NCBI GenBank assembly: GCA_002503825.1
Contig: DASP01000005.1
Coordinates: 186,001 to 250,000 of the forward strand
Reading direction: 5' to 3'
From: Methanoregulaceae archaeon UBA467
GTDB taxonomy: Archaea > Halobacteriota > Methanomicrobia > Methanomicrobiales > Methanospirillaceae
DNA length: 64,000 nt
Below the pieces are notes generated by a model. It was not told the DNA's origin. It was given only the letters and a program-made list of their open reading frames with translations, and made no database searches. Within the stretch, counting starts at the first letter, position 1. Each line of letters starts with the position of its first letter. This document shows, piece after piece, positions 46,402 through 54,276 of this stretch. A program made the translations under genes and the position numbers.

Positions 46402-46908
46402 ATGACAGAATGGGCACTCATTCTATGTCTCTTTGTAAGTCTTATCGTACTTTTCTATATTGTCTGCAAATATATCTCGCTCAGGGACAGCATCGAAAAA
46501 AAGGCTCACAACATGTTCCTCGCCTGGAAATCTGACTCACTCGAGCTGGAAGCACGACAGCTGGCAGATCTTTACTCGAGAGAGTGGAAAATGGAAGAAG
46601 AAGGGCGCATACGGAAGGATGCGATTGCAAAAAGCGAAGCGGTTATACGGGGGAAAGTCACGGAGCACCTCATCCCCTTTTTCCCTGATTTCTCTTATCA
46701 TCCGCAGGATGCCAGATTTTTGGGGACGCCTGTTGATTTTATAGTATTTGATGGCCTTTCATCAGGAGAGATGAAATCGGTCATATTTGTCGAGGTAAAA
46801 TCAGGGAAAACTGCTGCGCTCTCTTCCCGCGAGAGGATGGTGAGGGACTGCATCCGGGCAGGACATGTCCGCTACGAGACAATCCACCTTCGCAACGGGA
46901 ACAAGTGA
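46402..46908 (+). CDS. Membrane-anchored protein related to Holliday junction resolvases
   Basis: A 168-residue protein with one N-terminal membrane helix (ALILCLFVSLIVLFYIVCKYI), a charged coiled-coil linker to about residue 75, and a PD-(D/E)XK-like domain: PVDFIVFDG followed by IFVEVKSG at about 130-137, where D, E and K are the expected catalytic residues. It fits the family annotated as endonucleases related to archaeal Hjc (Endonuc_Holl). The membrane anchor is odd for a junction resolvase and argues for another DNA substrate. No ribosome binding site is seen. Confidence 0.72.
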   Translation: MTEWALILCLFVSLIVLFYIVCKYISLRDSIEKKAHNMFLAWKSDSLELEARQLADLYSREWKMEEEGRIRKDAIAKSEAVIRGKVTEHLIPFFPDFSYHPQDARFLGTPVDFIVFDGLSSGEMKSVIFVEVKSGKTAALSSRERMVRDCIRAGHVRYETIHLRNGNK

Positions 46909-47472
46909 CAGAATACACGTGAATTTACGTTTTTACGCCCCTGTTGAAATCCTTCCCGCGTTATCACCATTCCCCTTTCGCCGCACTCCTCATCGCGACA
47001 CTCCCGGGGCTGAGGCCTTAGCCGTTGATGCTTCCCACGAAGCGTCAGGGACCATGCTCATGGCTGTTAATAATTAAGAGAATCGCGATCAATCCTGCCT
47101 GCAAGACCATCACACTGCGGGATTGGGCAGGGAGAGGCGCAACCCCGCCTGCCAGAGAAATGGATCGAACAGGTTTTACCGGATTGAGCGTTTCAACAAA
47201 GCGCACTATGAGCCTCCGGCTCATACATGAGCATGAAAATTGAGGGGCTGCAGATATTACCCGGACTTTTTCATACCAGCCGATTTGCCATGAACAGGCC
47301 TGGACGAAATCCAATATAAGGAGATTCGAAACGGGCATTTTCATGGTCCGGGCGTGAACTCATTTTTCATGTGTTTTCAACAGAGCGGTTTTGCCTTCGT
47401 TTGCATCGAATGGCGGTTCCATTTAAAACGGAGGCGGCCTTCATCTCATATGCTACCCGCTGAAACGGTTCT
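46909..47472. other. Gap without recognisable genes
   Basis: This 564-base stretch lies between the nuclease-like gene and an OB-fold gene read toward it. It has a perfect hairpin ATGAGCC-TCC-GGCTCAT at 47208-47224. A 99-codon minus frame (47045-47344) and a 70-codon plus frame show no recognisable domain and lack good ribosome binding sites. It may be a decayed gene or untranslated DNA. Confidence 0.5.
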
Positions 47473-47847
47473 TCAGTCACCTGGCCGTGACAGGACGATA
47501 TCCCCGGCGGCCCCGACAACAATCTCTTTTTCACCGCGGTACGTCTGGACGGTCCCGTAAAGGGAGACTGGATCGCCCTTCCTGAATGAATGCCCTGCAG
47601 AAACAGATGCAGGAATAAAAACACGGGTTCCGGAGATTGTAAGGATGACGTGCCCCCCGTTCTCCAGTATATTCACCTCTTCAATGTCCCCATGAATGGA
47701 GACCAGTGCACCATCGGTTGCACCCTCTTCATACCGCGTGGCAAAGGGGCCCTTTCCAACCGACTCAAGCACCATGTACGAGACTATCGTGACCATGGTA
47801 ATCCCGATGAGAAGCAGCAGGGCGATTTTTTCCTCCTTTCCAAGCAT
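47473..47847 (-). CDS. Membrane-anchored OB-fold protein
   Basis: A 124-residue protein: a short cytosolic end, one hydrophobic helix (KIALLLLIGITMVTIVSYMV), then an OB-type nucleic acid-binding fold (VSIHGDIEEVNILENGGHVI and FRKGDPVSLYGTVQTYRG), like the tRNA-anti/RPA-like OB domain. The OB domain would lie outside the membrane. I start at the ATG at 47847, four bases after GTGAT; a longer frame to 48015 runs across the divergent promoter and is not used. It faces two small regulators across a palindrome. Confidence 0.7.
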   Translation of the reverse strand: MLGKEEKIALLLLIGITMVTIVSYMVLESVGKGPFATRYEEGATDGALVSIHGDIEEVNILENGGHVILTISGTRVFIPASVSAGHSFRKGDPVSLYGTVQTYRGEKEIVVGAAGDIVLSRPGD

Positions 47848-47889
47848 ACTGATCACTTGCCCCGGATGAGATAAATTATCGACAGATTG

Positions 47890-47912
47890 ATATGTTAACA
47901 GTGTTAACATAT
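47890..47912. promoter_or_regulatory. Perfect 23-bp palindrome, probable operator
   Basis: ATATGTTAACA (47890-47900) and TGTTAACATAT (47902-47912) are perfect 11-base arms around one G. It lies between the OB-fold gene and the HTH gene, ending five bases before the HTH start codon, so the HTH protein is a likely ligand. Confidence 0.75.
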
Positions 47913-47917
47913 AGAGT

Positions 47918-48148
47918 ATGAATGAGGTGAACCTTCCCCCATCATCACGAACCGTCCTGCAGTTGCTGGACGAGGGTGGTGCAATGACACACAAGGAGCT
48001 CGTAAAAAAGAGCAATCTTGCACCCCGTACCGTGCGGTATGCATTAAAAAAACTGAAGGAGAATCACCTTATAATTGAGAAATTCAACTTCAGAGATGCA
48101 CGCCAGATCATATACCAGAACCGTGGAGCCCAGATGGTGACTGCGTGA
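47918..48148 (+). CDS. Small winged-helix regulator
   Basis: A 76-residue, single-domain winged helix. The recognition region is MTHKELVKKSNLAPRTVRYA with a wing around KFNFRDARQIIYQ, similar to MarR/TrmB-type HTH proteins. No effector domain is present. The ATG lies five bases after the palindrome, so autoregulation is likely. The 48145 gene starts inside its stop codon (GTGA), which suggests one message for both regulators. Confidence 0.83.
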   Translation: MNEVNLPPSSRTVLQLLDEGGAMTHKELVKKSNLAPRTVRYALKKLKENHLIIEKFNFRDARQIIYQNRGAQMVTA

Positions 48149-48453
48149 AGGACATGCAGTGCGACATCATGGTATGCGATTCCATGGTGCGCAGGTATCT
48201 CCCGACGATGCGGGCTGAAATGGTCTACCGGCTGATTCAGAACCAGGGTATAAGCCAGAGTGATGCCGCAAAAAGACTCGGGGTGAGCAGGGCTGCGATA
48301 TCCCAGTACATGAGCAAGAAACGGGGCGATTCAGGGATAGAGCTATCAAATGAACTGGATGCACTTATCGACCGCTGGACGCTTGCGGTAATCGGGCAGG
48401 ATTCCACCATCACGCTCTGCGATATATGCAGATGCGCCTTAAAAAAGATATAG
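48145..48453 (+). CDS. XRE-type helix-turn-helix regulator with cysteine tail
   Basis: A 102-residue protein of the archaeal COG2522-like group. The HTH is at about residues 32-54 (GISQSDAAKRLGVSRAAISQ), and two cysteine-containing spots flank it: MQCDIMVCDSM at the N-terminus and CDICRCALKKI at the C-terminus, which could bind metal. GTG start overlapping the upstream stop. Its pairing with the winged-helix gene is probably functional. Confidence 0.8.
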   Translation: MKDMQCDIMVCDSMVRRYLPTMRAEMVYRLIQNQGISQSDAAKRLGVSRAAISQYMSKKRGDSGIELSNELDALIDRWTLAVIGQDSTITLCDICRCALKKI

Positions 48454-48472
48454 CGCAATGCCGGGTCTCCGG

Positions 48473-50137
48473 TTATCTTTTCCTCCGGAAAAGGTAAAAA
48501 ATGGTCAGACCCGCGATTACGACGAGCGCAACCACTATTTTTGTCACGTCCGGTCCTCCGTACGACACCGGGTTTCCCGCGGCCTCCCAGTCGCACTCAA
48601 AGACACGGGAAAAGTATGCCCCTGCCTCCGGGTGATCGATGATAACCCCTGCCTCGCGGTTAAAGGTCGGTGAATTGAGATTCCAGTTGATACTGCTTAC
48701 AAGCACTTTCCGTCCATCCACGATCACTCCCTTGTTATGCACTTTTTCAGGATCCCCCTTGCCAAGTGCCGCACACCGCGCTTCAAGCGGGAGGTTCCCT
48801 GACCGGGCGTGTATGTTGATGAATTCGACCATTTCATCATTGTCATCGTCCCCTTCCACGGAAAACCAGTAGGAATCAAGAAGGACCCTGACGGTAACAC
48901 CACGTTCTGAGGCATTGAGTACCTCGTACAGGAACGGGTTCTGATCATTTTCTCCTGATTTTTTAATATACGCCTGCTCGATATCAATTGACTCCTGAGC
49001 GCCCCGGATGAGATCGCAGATTAAACTGCTCGTATCAGGTGAGATAACCGGGGTGACCCGCGCCCCTTCGAAGCTGAATGCTTCAAATTCAACATCATAT
49101 ACCCCTTTTTCTGGCTCTTCCAGTTCTCCCTCCTTACCTGCAAGCGGGACGATCCAGTTGCCGCCGATGTCCTGTTCATAGATCGAATGGAAATAAGCAG
49201 CAAGTGCCGGGTCATAAAGGATGACCCCGTACCCGCGGTTGCCTGACTGTCCCTCCGGCGGGAACCCGTGTGTCTTGAAATTTTCACTTGTCAGGAAGAG
49301 GGCACGATGATCAATTACCATGTACTTGGCGTGGTTGTAGCGGTATGGTGCGTGAGCGCTCCCGCTGTTTACCATCTGGTACACCGGGATTCCGCTTCTG
49401 TTCATCATGAACACAACCGATCGCTCCCCGCTGCTGATACCCCCGACCGGCCCTCCTTCAAGGAGGACTGTCACCCGGACACCCCGTTCTTCCGCCTTTA
49501 TCAGTTCTTCGGCCATTGCAGGGCTGGAAAACTCGTAGACATTCACTAAGATCTCCTCGCGGGCCGATCCGGTGATCTCTTTAAACGCAGTGAATGACGA
49601 GTCGGGGGCAACAAATGCAGTCCCGCTTACATCTTCAAACAATGCCGGGCTGATTCGCGTCTGCCCTATCATCAGCACCCGCGGGTCCCATACACCGTTT
49701 TCAAGGAAATGTACCTGCCCCTGCCTGCAGGAGACTTCCCCGGGCCAGCTGATCTTTTGCCGGAGGTCCGGGCCGTTATAGAGAAGCAGTTCATCTCCTG
49801 TATTTGACAACTGCATGTTCCCGCTCCGGATGACATCCGGGATCCCGGGAGATGAATCAAATATCTCATAATCAGGGGCCGTTCCATGGACTTCCGCATA
49901 TGCCATCCCGTTTCGGGCGACCACCAGTTTTCCAGAGATCCGTGAAAATTCCGGGAACCGGAAACCACCTTCCCCGTCACTCACCTTAATTCCGTCGAGA
50001 AAACCGTTTCCCTCAAGGACCAGGTATTCATCCTCGTCTCCGTACAGGTAGGGATCAGGGCAGAACTCCACGATCATCACCGCTCCTGCAGGAACGAGAA
50101 TGAAAAGAATGAAAATGAGGGATATGGTGCGGTACAT
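48473..50137 (-). CDS. Exported phospholipase D-like protein with lamin-tail-like N-domain
   Basis: A 554-residue protein with a signal peptide (ISLIFILFILVPAGAVM), a beta-rich domain to about residue 165 of the lamin-tail type (FCPDPYLYGDEDEYLVLEGN), two PLD domains and a C-terminal membrane helix (VVALVVIAGLTIFYLFRRKR). HKD motifs: HAKYMVIDH at about 269 and HNKGVIVDGR at about 467, each with a following S/N region (SENF, SINW). Both motifs are complete, so it is likely an active phosphodiesterase on the cell surface, acting on DNA or lipid. The substrate cannot be told. The gene faces the XRE gene end to end. Confidence 0.87.
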   Translation of the reverse strand: MYRTISLIFILFILVPAGAVMIVEFCPDPYLYGDEDEYLVLEGNGFLDGIKVSDGEGGFRFPEFSRISGKLVVARNGMAYAEVHGTAPDYEIFDSSPGIPDVIRSGNMQLSNTGDELLLYNGPDLRQKISWPGEVSCRQGQVHFLENGVWDPRVLMIGQTRISPALFEDVSGTAFVAPDSSFTAFKEITGSAREEILVNVYEFSSPAMAEELIKAEERGVRVTVLLEGGPVGGISSGERSVVFMMNRSGIPVYQMVNSGSAHAPYRYNHAKYMVIDHRALFLTSENFKTHGFPPEGQSGNRGYGVILYDPALAAYFHSIYEQDIGGNWIVPLAGKEGELEEPEKGVYDVEFEAFSFEGARVTPVISPDTSSLICDLIRGAQESIDIEQAYIKKSGENDQNPFLYEVLNASERGVTVRVLLDSYWFSVEGDDDNDEMVEFINIHARSGNLPLEARCAALGKGDPEKVHNKGVIVDGRKVLVSSINWNLNSPTFNREAGVIIDHPEAGAYFSRVFECDWEAAGNPVSYGGPDVTKIVVALVVIAGLTIFYLFRRKR

Positions 50138-50185
50138 CCAGAAGAGTTCTCATGTGTATTTTATTAATCTGGTGAAATACATCAG

Positions 50186-50773
50186 ATGATGACAGTGCCA
50201 CAGGTTGTCAAAATTGGCGGGAGTCTCTTTGACCGGGCGGGTGAGCTGGCAGCCCTGTTTCGTGAACTGGACCAGCCCCTCCTCATCGTCCCGGGCGGGG
50301 GCACATTTGCCGATGCCATCCGGCGGTGCGGTATAAGCGGAGAACCGGCGCACTGGATGGCCGTCGCGGCGATGGAACAGTTCGGGTGGTATATCAGCTC
50401 GTTCGGCATTCCGGTGCAGCAGGAGATGGACGTCCCCGATGGCCCGGTTATCTTTCTGCCGTATACCTGTCTGCGTATCCACGACCCGCTTCCGCACAGC
50501 TGGGATGTCACTTCTGATACAATCGCCGCGTGGGTGGCAGATGTCATGCATTACGAACTGATCATCCTGAAATCAGTGGACGGGATCTATTCCGGGGGAG
50601 TCCTCAGAGAAACGGTAATGGAACCTGTCACGAGCGGTGATGTCGATCCCTGCCTGATCCCGTATGTCCTTCGGCATGCAGTACCGACACGGATTATCAA
50701 CGGCAGGCATCTGCAGCGGGTACGCCTGGCCCTTACCGGTCACGACGTCACCGGTACTACCATCAGCCTTTAA
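50186..50773 (+). CDS. mfnE: Amino acid kinase-family protein, probable MfnE
   Basis: A 195-residue kinase of the carbamate kinase-like fold. Nucleotide and substrate loops VVKIGGSLF (residues 7-15) and IVPGGGTFADAIR are clear, and a second region is TSDTIAAWVADVM. Small members in methanogens act as MfnE, which phosphorylates the aminomethylfuran intermediate of methanofuran. Assignment rests on size and fold; an isopentenyl phosphate kinase role is less likely since that enzyme is longer. Starts at either of two adjacent ATGs (50186, 50189). Confidence 0.6.
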   Translation: MMTVPQVVKIGGSLFDRAGELAALFRELDQPLLIVPGGGTFADAIRRCGISGEPAHWMAVAAMEQFGWYISSFGIPVQQEMDVPDGPVIFLPYTCLRIHDPLPHSWDVTSDTIAAWVADVMHYELIILKSVDGIYSGGVLRETVMEPVTSGDVDPCLIPYVLRHAVPTRIINGRHLQRVRLALTGHDVTGTTISL

Positions 50774-50818
50774 ATGCTTACAGACAGACTATATAAGGAA
50801 TCGGTTGAGGAGTTAATC

Positions 50819-50980
50819 ATGTCAAACAAGAAATGTACATCGTGCAATGCTCCGCTCGCAGAAGAAGGAGCAACAGAATTCGGCTGCCCGGCCTGCCAGT
50901 ACCACATCCAGAGATGCTACCGGTGCAGAGAACAGAGTATCCCCTACACCTGCCCCAAATGTGGATTCGGAGGCCCATAA
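50819..50980 (+). CDS. Small zinc-finger protein
   Basis: A 53-residue protein with four CxxC pairs (CTSC, CPAC, CYRC, CPKC), the pattern of the archaeal HVO_2753-like zinc ribbon, proposed to bind RNA. GGAG stands six bases before the ATG at 50819; a longer frame from 50774 has no support. It is three bases from aEF1B, its usual neighbour in archaea, hinting at a translation-related role. Confidence 0.85.
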   Translation: MSNKKCTSCNAPLAEEGATEFGCPACQYHIQRCYRCREQSIPYTCPKCGFGGP

Positions 50981-50983
50981 ATC

Positions 50984-51241
50984 ATGGGAAGTGTTGCGCT
51001 TATTCTCAAGGTAATGCCCGAATCGCCGGAAGTCGATCTCGGTACACTGAAAGAAGAGATCAGGAAGCGGGTAAAAGGCTTAAATGATATGCAGGAAGAA
51101 CCCATCGGGTTTGGATTAAAGGCACTCAAGATCGCGGTTGTGGTCAATGATTCCGGCGGCGAGAGCGATGCTGTCGAGAAAGAAATCAACGATATTGAAG
51201 GTGTCGAGCGGGCTGAAATCGTTGAACTGACCCTTATGTGA
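50984..51241 (+). CDS. ef1b: Elongation factor 1-beta (aEF1B)
   Basis: An 85-residue guanine nucleotide exchange factor for EF-1 alpha. It is the small archaeal form, with VALILKVMPESPEVDLGTLK and FGLKALKIAVVVNDSGG typical of the ferredoxin-like fold. It is cotranscribed with the zinc-finger gene; GGAGG is 13 bases upstream. Confidence 0.95.
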   Translation: MGSVALILKVMPESPEVDLGTLKEEIRKRVKGLNDMQEEPIGFGLKALKIAVVVNDSGGESDAVEKEINDIEGVERAEIVELTLM

Positions 51242-51310
51242 AGGTCAGGCCCGGATATTTTTTTTAACCTGACAGGACGGATCCGTCCCTGTCACTGAAA
51301 AAGACCCAAT

Positions 51311-52261
51311 TTAAGAGCATTCCAGGAGAGCGAGAACTCTTTCGGTATTTTCGCGGATTTTTTCCACTGAATTCCTGAACTGCACGACTTCCTCTTCATC
51401 GATCTTGATTGGAACCGGGAAAACCCCGCTTCTGTTGATGCGTGCCGGAACGCCGATACACACGTTTCCGATATCATGAACCTCGCTCCTGATGAAGCTG
51501 GAAACGGTAAGAATCCTGTTTTCATTTGCGAGCACCGTCCGGACCAGGGTTGCTATCGCTTCGCCGGGACCGTATACCGTCGATCCCTTGTTTTTTATTA
51601 TGGTCTCACCGCTCGAACGGACCGCTTCGAACATTTCCTGTACAGGGAGTCTTGAAAATGCAGGAAGATTACTGATCTGGATGCCTCCGATTGTGGTCGC
51701 TGACCAGAGCGGCACCATTGAATCCCCGTGTTCCCCGATGATACGGGTATGCACTTCGCTTACGTGTACCTTGAAATAACTTGCAATCAACGATTTGAGT
51801 CTCATCGAATCGAGATGTGTACCGAGCCCGAATACCTGCTGGGCTTCCATTCCCGAATATTTCATGGCCACGGAGGTCATCACGTCGACCGGGTTTGTTA
51901 CCATCAGGATTACGGAATCCGGCGCTATCCTTCCGACATCTTCTGCAGTCTGAGCGACAATACGGGCATTCCCGAGGGCGAGGTCGAGCCGTGACTGGCC
52001 GGGCCGCCTTGGAAGTCCCGCAGTGCAGACGATGACGTCAGAACCACGGATATCCTCAATATCGGTTGTCCAGGTAAGGTGCAGCTGGTTTCCGCAGGCT
52101 GCAAAAGAATCATTCAGGTCCTGTTTAATGCCATTGAGCAGGTCCTCTCTCCCTTTACGACCGTAAAGGAGAATTTCGCTGACATGAGGGATTTCCGAGA
52201 TTGTATGGGCTGAAAATGTCCCCACGTTCCCTGTCGCACCAATAATAGAGACTTTAGCCAT
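51311..52261 (-). CDS. mdh: Malate (lactate-type) dehydrogenase
   Basis: A 316-residue NAD(P)-dependent enzyme of the LDH/MDH family. The Rossmann start IIGATGNVGTFSAHTI (GxTGxxG form), the catalytic RIIGEHGDSMVPLWS with the active His, and GLGTHLDSMRLKS are seen. The second loop has PRRPGQSR, with Arg that favours malate over lactate. I start at MAKVSII (52261); a longer frame up to 52393 lies in the SRP RNA gene. It provides oxaloacetate/malate conversion in the reductive branch of the incomplete TCA cycle. Confidence 0.9.
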   Translation of the reverse strand: MAKVSIIGATGNVGTFSAHTISEIPHVSEILLYGRKGREDLLNGIKQDLNDSFAACGNQLHLTWTTDIEDIRGSDVIVCTAGLPRRPGQSRLDLALGNARIVAQTAEDVGRIAPDSVILMVTNPVDVMTSVAMKYSGMEAQQVFGLGTHLDSMRLKSLIASYFKVHVSEVHTRIIGEHGDSMVPLWSATTIGGIQISNLPAFSRLPVQEMFEAVRSSGETIIKNKGSTVYGPGEAIATLVRTVLANENRILTVSSFIRSEVHDIGNVCIGVPARINRSGVFPVPIKIDEEEVVQFRNSVEKIRENTERVLALLECS

Positions 52262-52274
52262 GGCATGTCCTGAA

Positions 52275-52583
52275 ATAGGGACACGTTCTCGGTCGACTGT
52301 ACGTTCCTGCGTTTGCCGAAGGACCCTTCCTCCGCCCCGCTCCCCTGTGGGCGCCGAATGTTCACGGTAAGTCTGCTCCCTTCCGGGCCTCAACCGGTCT
52401 CCGCGACAACAGGTCGCTACCCCCTCCGGGGCTTTGATCCCTGTCCACCGACCTCACAGGACGAGGTTTCAACGTCAGGATACAACAGTTTCCCGCAGAC
52501 CGTTGCAGCCTTCCTCAAACTTCGCCTCCCGCATACCGACGGTTTCGGGTAACAGGTGACGCCGAACCACCCGGGCTAGTCCC
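52275..52583 (-). ncRNA. Signal recognition particle RNA (7S RNA)
   Basis: On the minus strand the 5' (Alu) part reads GGGTGGTTCGGC, then TGTTACCCGAAACC, the archaeal Alu-domain signature. Helix 8 is recognised in GGCCCGGAAGGGAGCAGAC, with GGAA tetraloop and AGCAG bulge. Length of about 310 bases fits archaeal 7S RNA. The exact ends are estimated. It binds SRP19 and SRP54 for membrane targeting. It lies antiparallel-downstream of the methyltransferase gene and 14 bases before mdh. Confidence 0.9.
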
Positions 52584-52586
52584 CAT

Positions 52587-52613
52587 TATATATGGATGAA
52601 CTAGGGGATAAAT
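52587..52613 (-). promoter_or_regulatory. Promoter candidates of the SRP RNA
   Basis: Two TATA-like boxes: CATATATAATGG (52585-52596) and GTATTTATCC (52604-52613). The second has the right spacing (about 26 bases) to the expected RNA 5' end near 52580 and falls inside the last codons of the methyltransferase gene. Confidence 0.45.
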
Positions 52614-53632
52614 ACCTCGCCGGGGACCCGCCTGCGCCACTGCTCCATCATCGAAAGAACTTTTGCCATGTCTTTTTTTTCGAAAAGATCTATGACCGAA
52701 AGCGTGGAGATTTTGCCCGGCAACACCCCGTATAACTCAAGGAAATCTCCCTGGTATACCTCGATCATCTGTCCGCCTGCTGTTTCACAGATTTTTCGTG
52801 GTACTGTTCCGACGGGATGCGCCTGCATCTGCCGGTAGTCCTCGAGAATTGTGACAGATTCCACGTTGAAAAATTCCCTGTTGACTTTAATATTATACGC
52901 TGCAAAGAAAGCGGCTGCATACCACGCATCATTCATGATAATCCTGGGCACCCCCATCCTCCCTGCGGTGAGGCCCAGCGTTCCGGTTCCGCAACATGCG
53001 TCGATGAACAGTTCAGGAGAAGTCATCCTGATATTCTTTTCAACTGCGTCAATTTTCGGGTTGAATGCCCGCGGAAACTCGATATGCATCGTGGACTGCT
53101 GTTTGTAGAGGACAAGCGGGCCGCTGTGGGTGACAAAGACATTTGCCCTGATATCGCAACCGGCCATCAGCTCATAGGTCTTTGGCACTTCTTCCAGTCC
53201 CGTATCGGAAATTCCCGGGGTGAAATCACCAGTCTTTATGACTGCCCTGACCTCGGAGACCTCTTTGATTATACGTTCCGCGGTTTTTTTATCGACACTG
53301 CGGCAGAGCAGTACCAGTGAATCGCCGGGCAGAAATGGGGGAACCTTCATGAAGAACCCGGGATGGACGAGGGGCATGCCCACCGCAGTGAGCGGTTCCC
53401 GCCCTGAAAGCAGGCCCTCATCCTTCATGATGCAATAAATATGGACGAATACATCGTCAATAAACCGTTTGCCACATGTGCAGGGCTCTTTAATTTCAGG
53501 GTCCGTGGGCGGGGAATTTTTATCGACCACGTGGTACCTGCAGTCAGGACAGCGTGAAAAAATGGTGGGAAGGTGACTGATGATTTCACGGGCTTCTAAA
53601 ACGCAATCATCCCCGCACACAGGGCATTTCAT
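52601..53632 (-). CDS. Zinc-ribbon SAM-dependent methyltransferase, substrate unknown
   Basis: A 343-residue protein. N-terminal cysteine pairs CPVCGDDC, CPDC and CTCGK (residues 3-50) form one or two zinc ribbons; the C-terminal domain is a class I methyltransferase with the SAM loop FIDACCGTGTLGLTAGRMG near 208. A THUMP-like region may lie between. This layout is consistent with an RNA methyltransferase, though no catalytic NPPY-type motif is plain. I start at MKCPVCG (53632); a GTG at 53656 would add eight residues. The two tRNA genes downstream of its start on the same strand may share regulation. Confidence 0.7.
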   Translation of the reverse strand: MKCPVCGDDCVLEAREIISHLPTIFSRCPDCRYHVVDKNSPPTDPEIKEPCTCGKRFIDDVFVHIYCIMKDEGLLSGREPLTAVGMPLVHPGFFMKVPPFLPGDSLVLLCRSVDKKTAERIIKEVSEVRAVIKTGDFTPGISDTGLEEVPKTYELMAGCDIRANVFVTHSGPLVLYKQQSTMHIEFPRAFNPKIDAVEKNIRMTSPELFIDACCGTGTLGLTAGRMGVPRIIMNDAWYAAAFFAAYNIKVNREFFNVESVTILEDYRQMQAHPVGTVPRKICETAGGQMIEVYQGDFLELYGVLPGKISTLSVIDLFEKKDMAKVLSMMEQWRRRVPGEVFIP

Positions 53633-53692
53633 GAAATGTGCTATTGGTGTTGGCACATAGAAATCTTTTGATTTTTAAAAACGAGAGACCAG

Positions 53693-53767
53693 TGGGCCCG
53701 ATGCGATTCGAACGCATGACCGCCCGGTTATGAGCCGGGCGCTCTAACCGGACTAAGCTACGGGCCC
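53693..53767 (-). tRNA. tRNA with CAT anticodon, probably Ile2
   Basis: A 75-base cloverleaf, acceptor GGGCCCG/CGGGCCC, loop CTCATAA giving CAT. It is nearly the same as tRNA-Ile(GAT) at 40274 in acceptor, anticodon stem and T arm, which suggests the Ile2 kind (agmatidine-modified C34) and not elongator Met. The identity is not proven from sequence. Confidence 0.85.
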
Positions 53768-53774
53768 GGTGAAG

Positions 53775-53847
53775 CGCCGCCAACAGGACTCGAACCTGTG
53801 ACATGCTGGTTAACAGCCAGCCACTCTACCAACTGAGTTATGGCGGC
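53775..53847 (-). tRNA. tRNA-Asn (anticodon GTT)
   Basis: A 73-base cloverleaf, acceptor GCCGCCA/TGGCGGC, discriminator G, anticodon loop CTGTTAA and perfect T arm ACAGG TTCGAGT CCTGT. Only seven bases separate it from the CAT tRNA, so the two are cotranscribed. ACAAATAATC about 26 bases upstream is the likely TATA box. Confidence 0.94.
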
Positions 53848-53954
53848 ACGCCTGATGTGCCAGTATAGATTATTTGTAAGTGGTTTTAAAGATACCGTTT
53901 GTCACCCGGAGAACCGTTGGATCCGGCACGGAAAAATGAGAATACGGGTTTTTT

Positions 53955-54242
53955 TCACTCGTTCTTCTTCATCGATCGCAGGAGATCTATCATAGCATCA
54001 AGCTCCCCGTCAAGGTTGAGGAGCATTTCCTCGGCCCTTTTCGTAGCGACCGCCCCGGTGGGTGATGCCTGGATATACCCGAGCTGCTCCAGGACCCGCA
54101 GCGAATACCGTATACGGTGAAACGGCAGGTCCAGCTGTTCAGAGAGCTTCATTATCCCGATTGGCTGATGACCCACAACGGCCCGCACGACCTGGATATG
54201 CCGCTGCATCAGTTCAATTTCGTCCCTGACTTTTTCCAGCAT
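53955..54242 (-). CDS. Small winged-helix regulator-like protein
   Basis: A 95-residue protein with an N-terminal helix, a winged-helix core (IGIMKLSEQLDLPFHRIRYS with wing GYIQASPTGAVAT) and a C-terminal helix ending KKNE. It resembles small archaeal single-domain regulators. Its ATG at 54242 has AGGT about nine bases upstream; a longer frame to 54371 has no support. The gene before it encodes a small membrane protein, 34 bases away, so the two are probably transcribed together. Confidence 0.72.
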   Translation of the reverse strand: MLEKVRDEIELMQRHIQVVRAVVGHQPIGIMKLSEQLDLPFHRIRYSLRVLEQLGYIQASPTGAVATKRAEEMLLNLDGELDAMIDLLRSMKKNE

Positions 54243-54276
54243 GGAAAGAGAACCTGTTTTATTTTTTCTGTCTTTA

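Noticed and set aside
46909..46960. Possible CRISPR-like repeat text (GTTGAAATCC)
   Set aside because: Occurs once, without further copies or spacers.
47045..47344. 99-codon minus-strand frame in the gap after the nuclease-like gene
   Set aside because: No family likeness and no ribosome binding site; kept only as part of an unexplained gap.
52262..52393. N-terminal extension of malate dehydrogenase
   Set aside because: It lies in the SRP RNA gene and the enzyme family starts at 52261.
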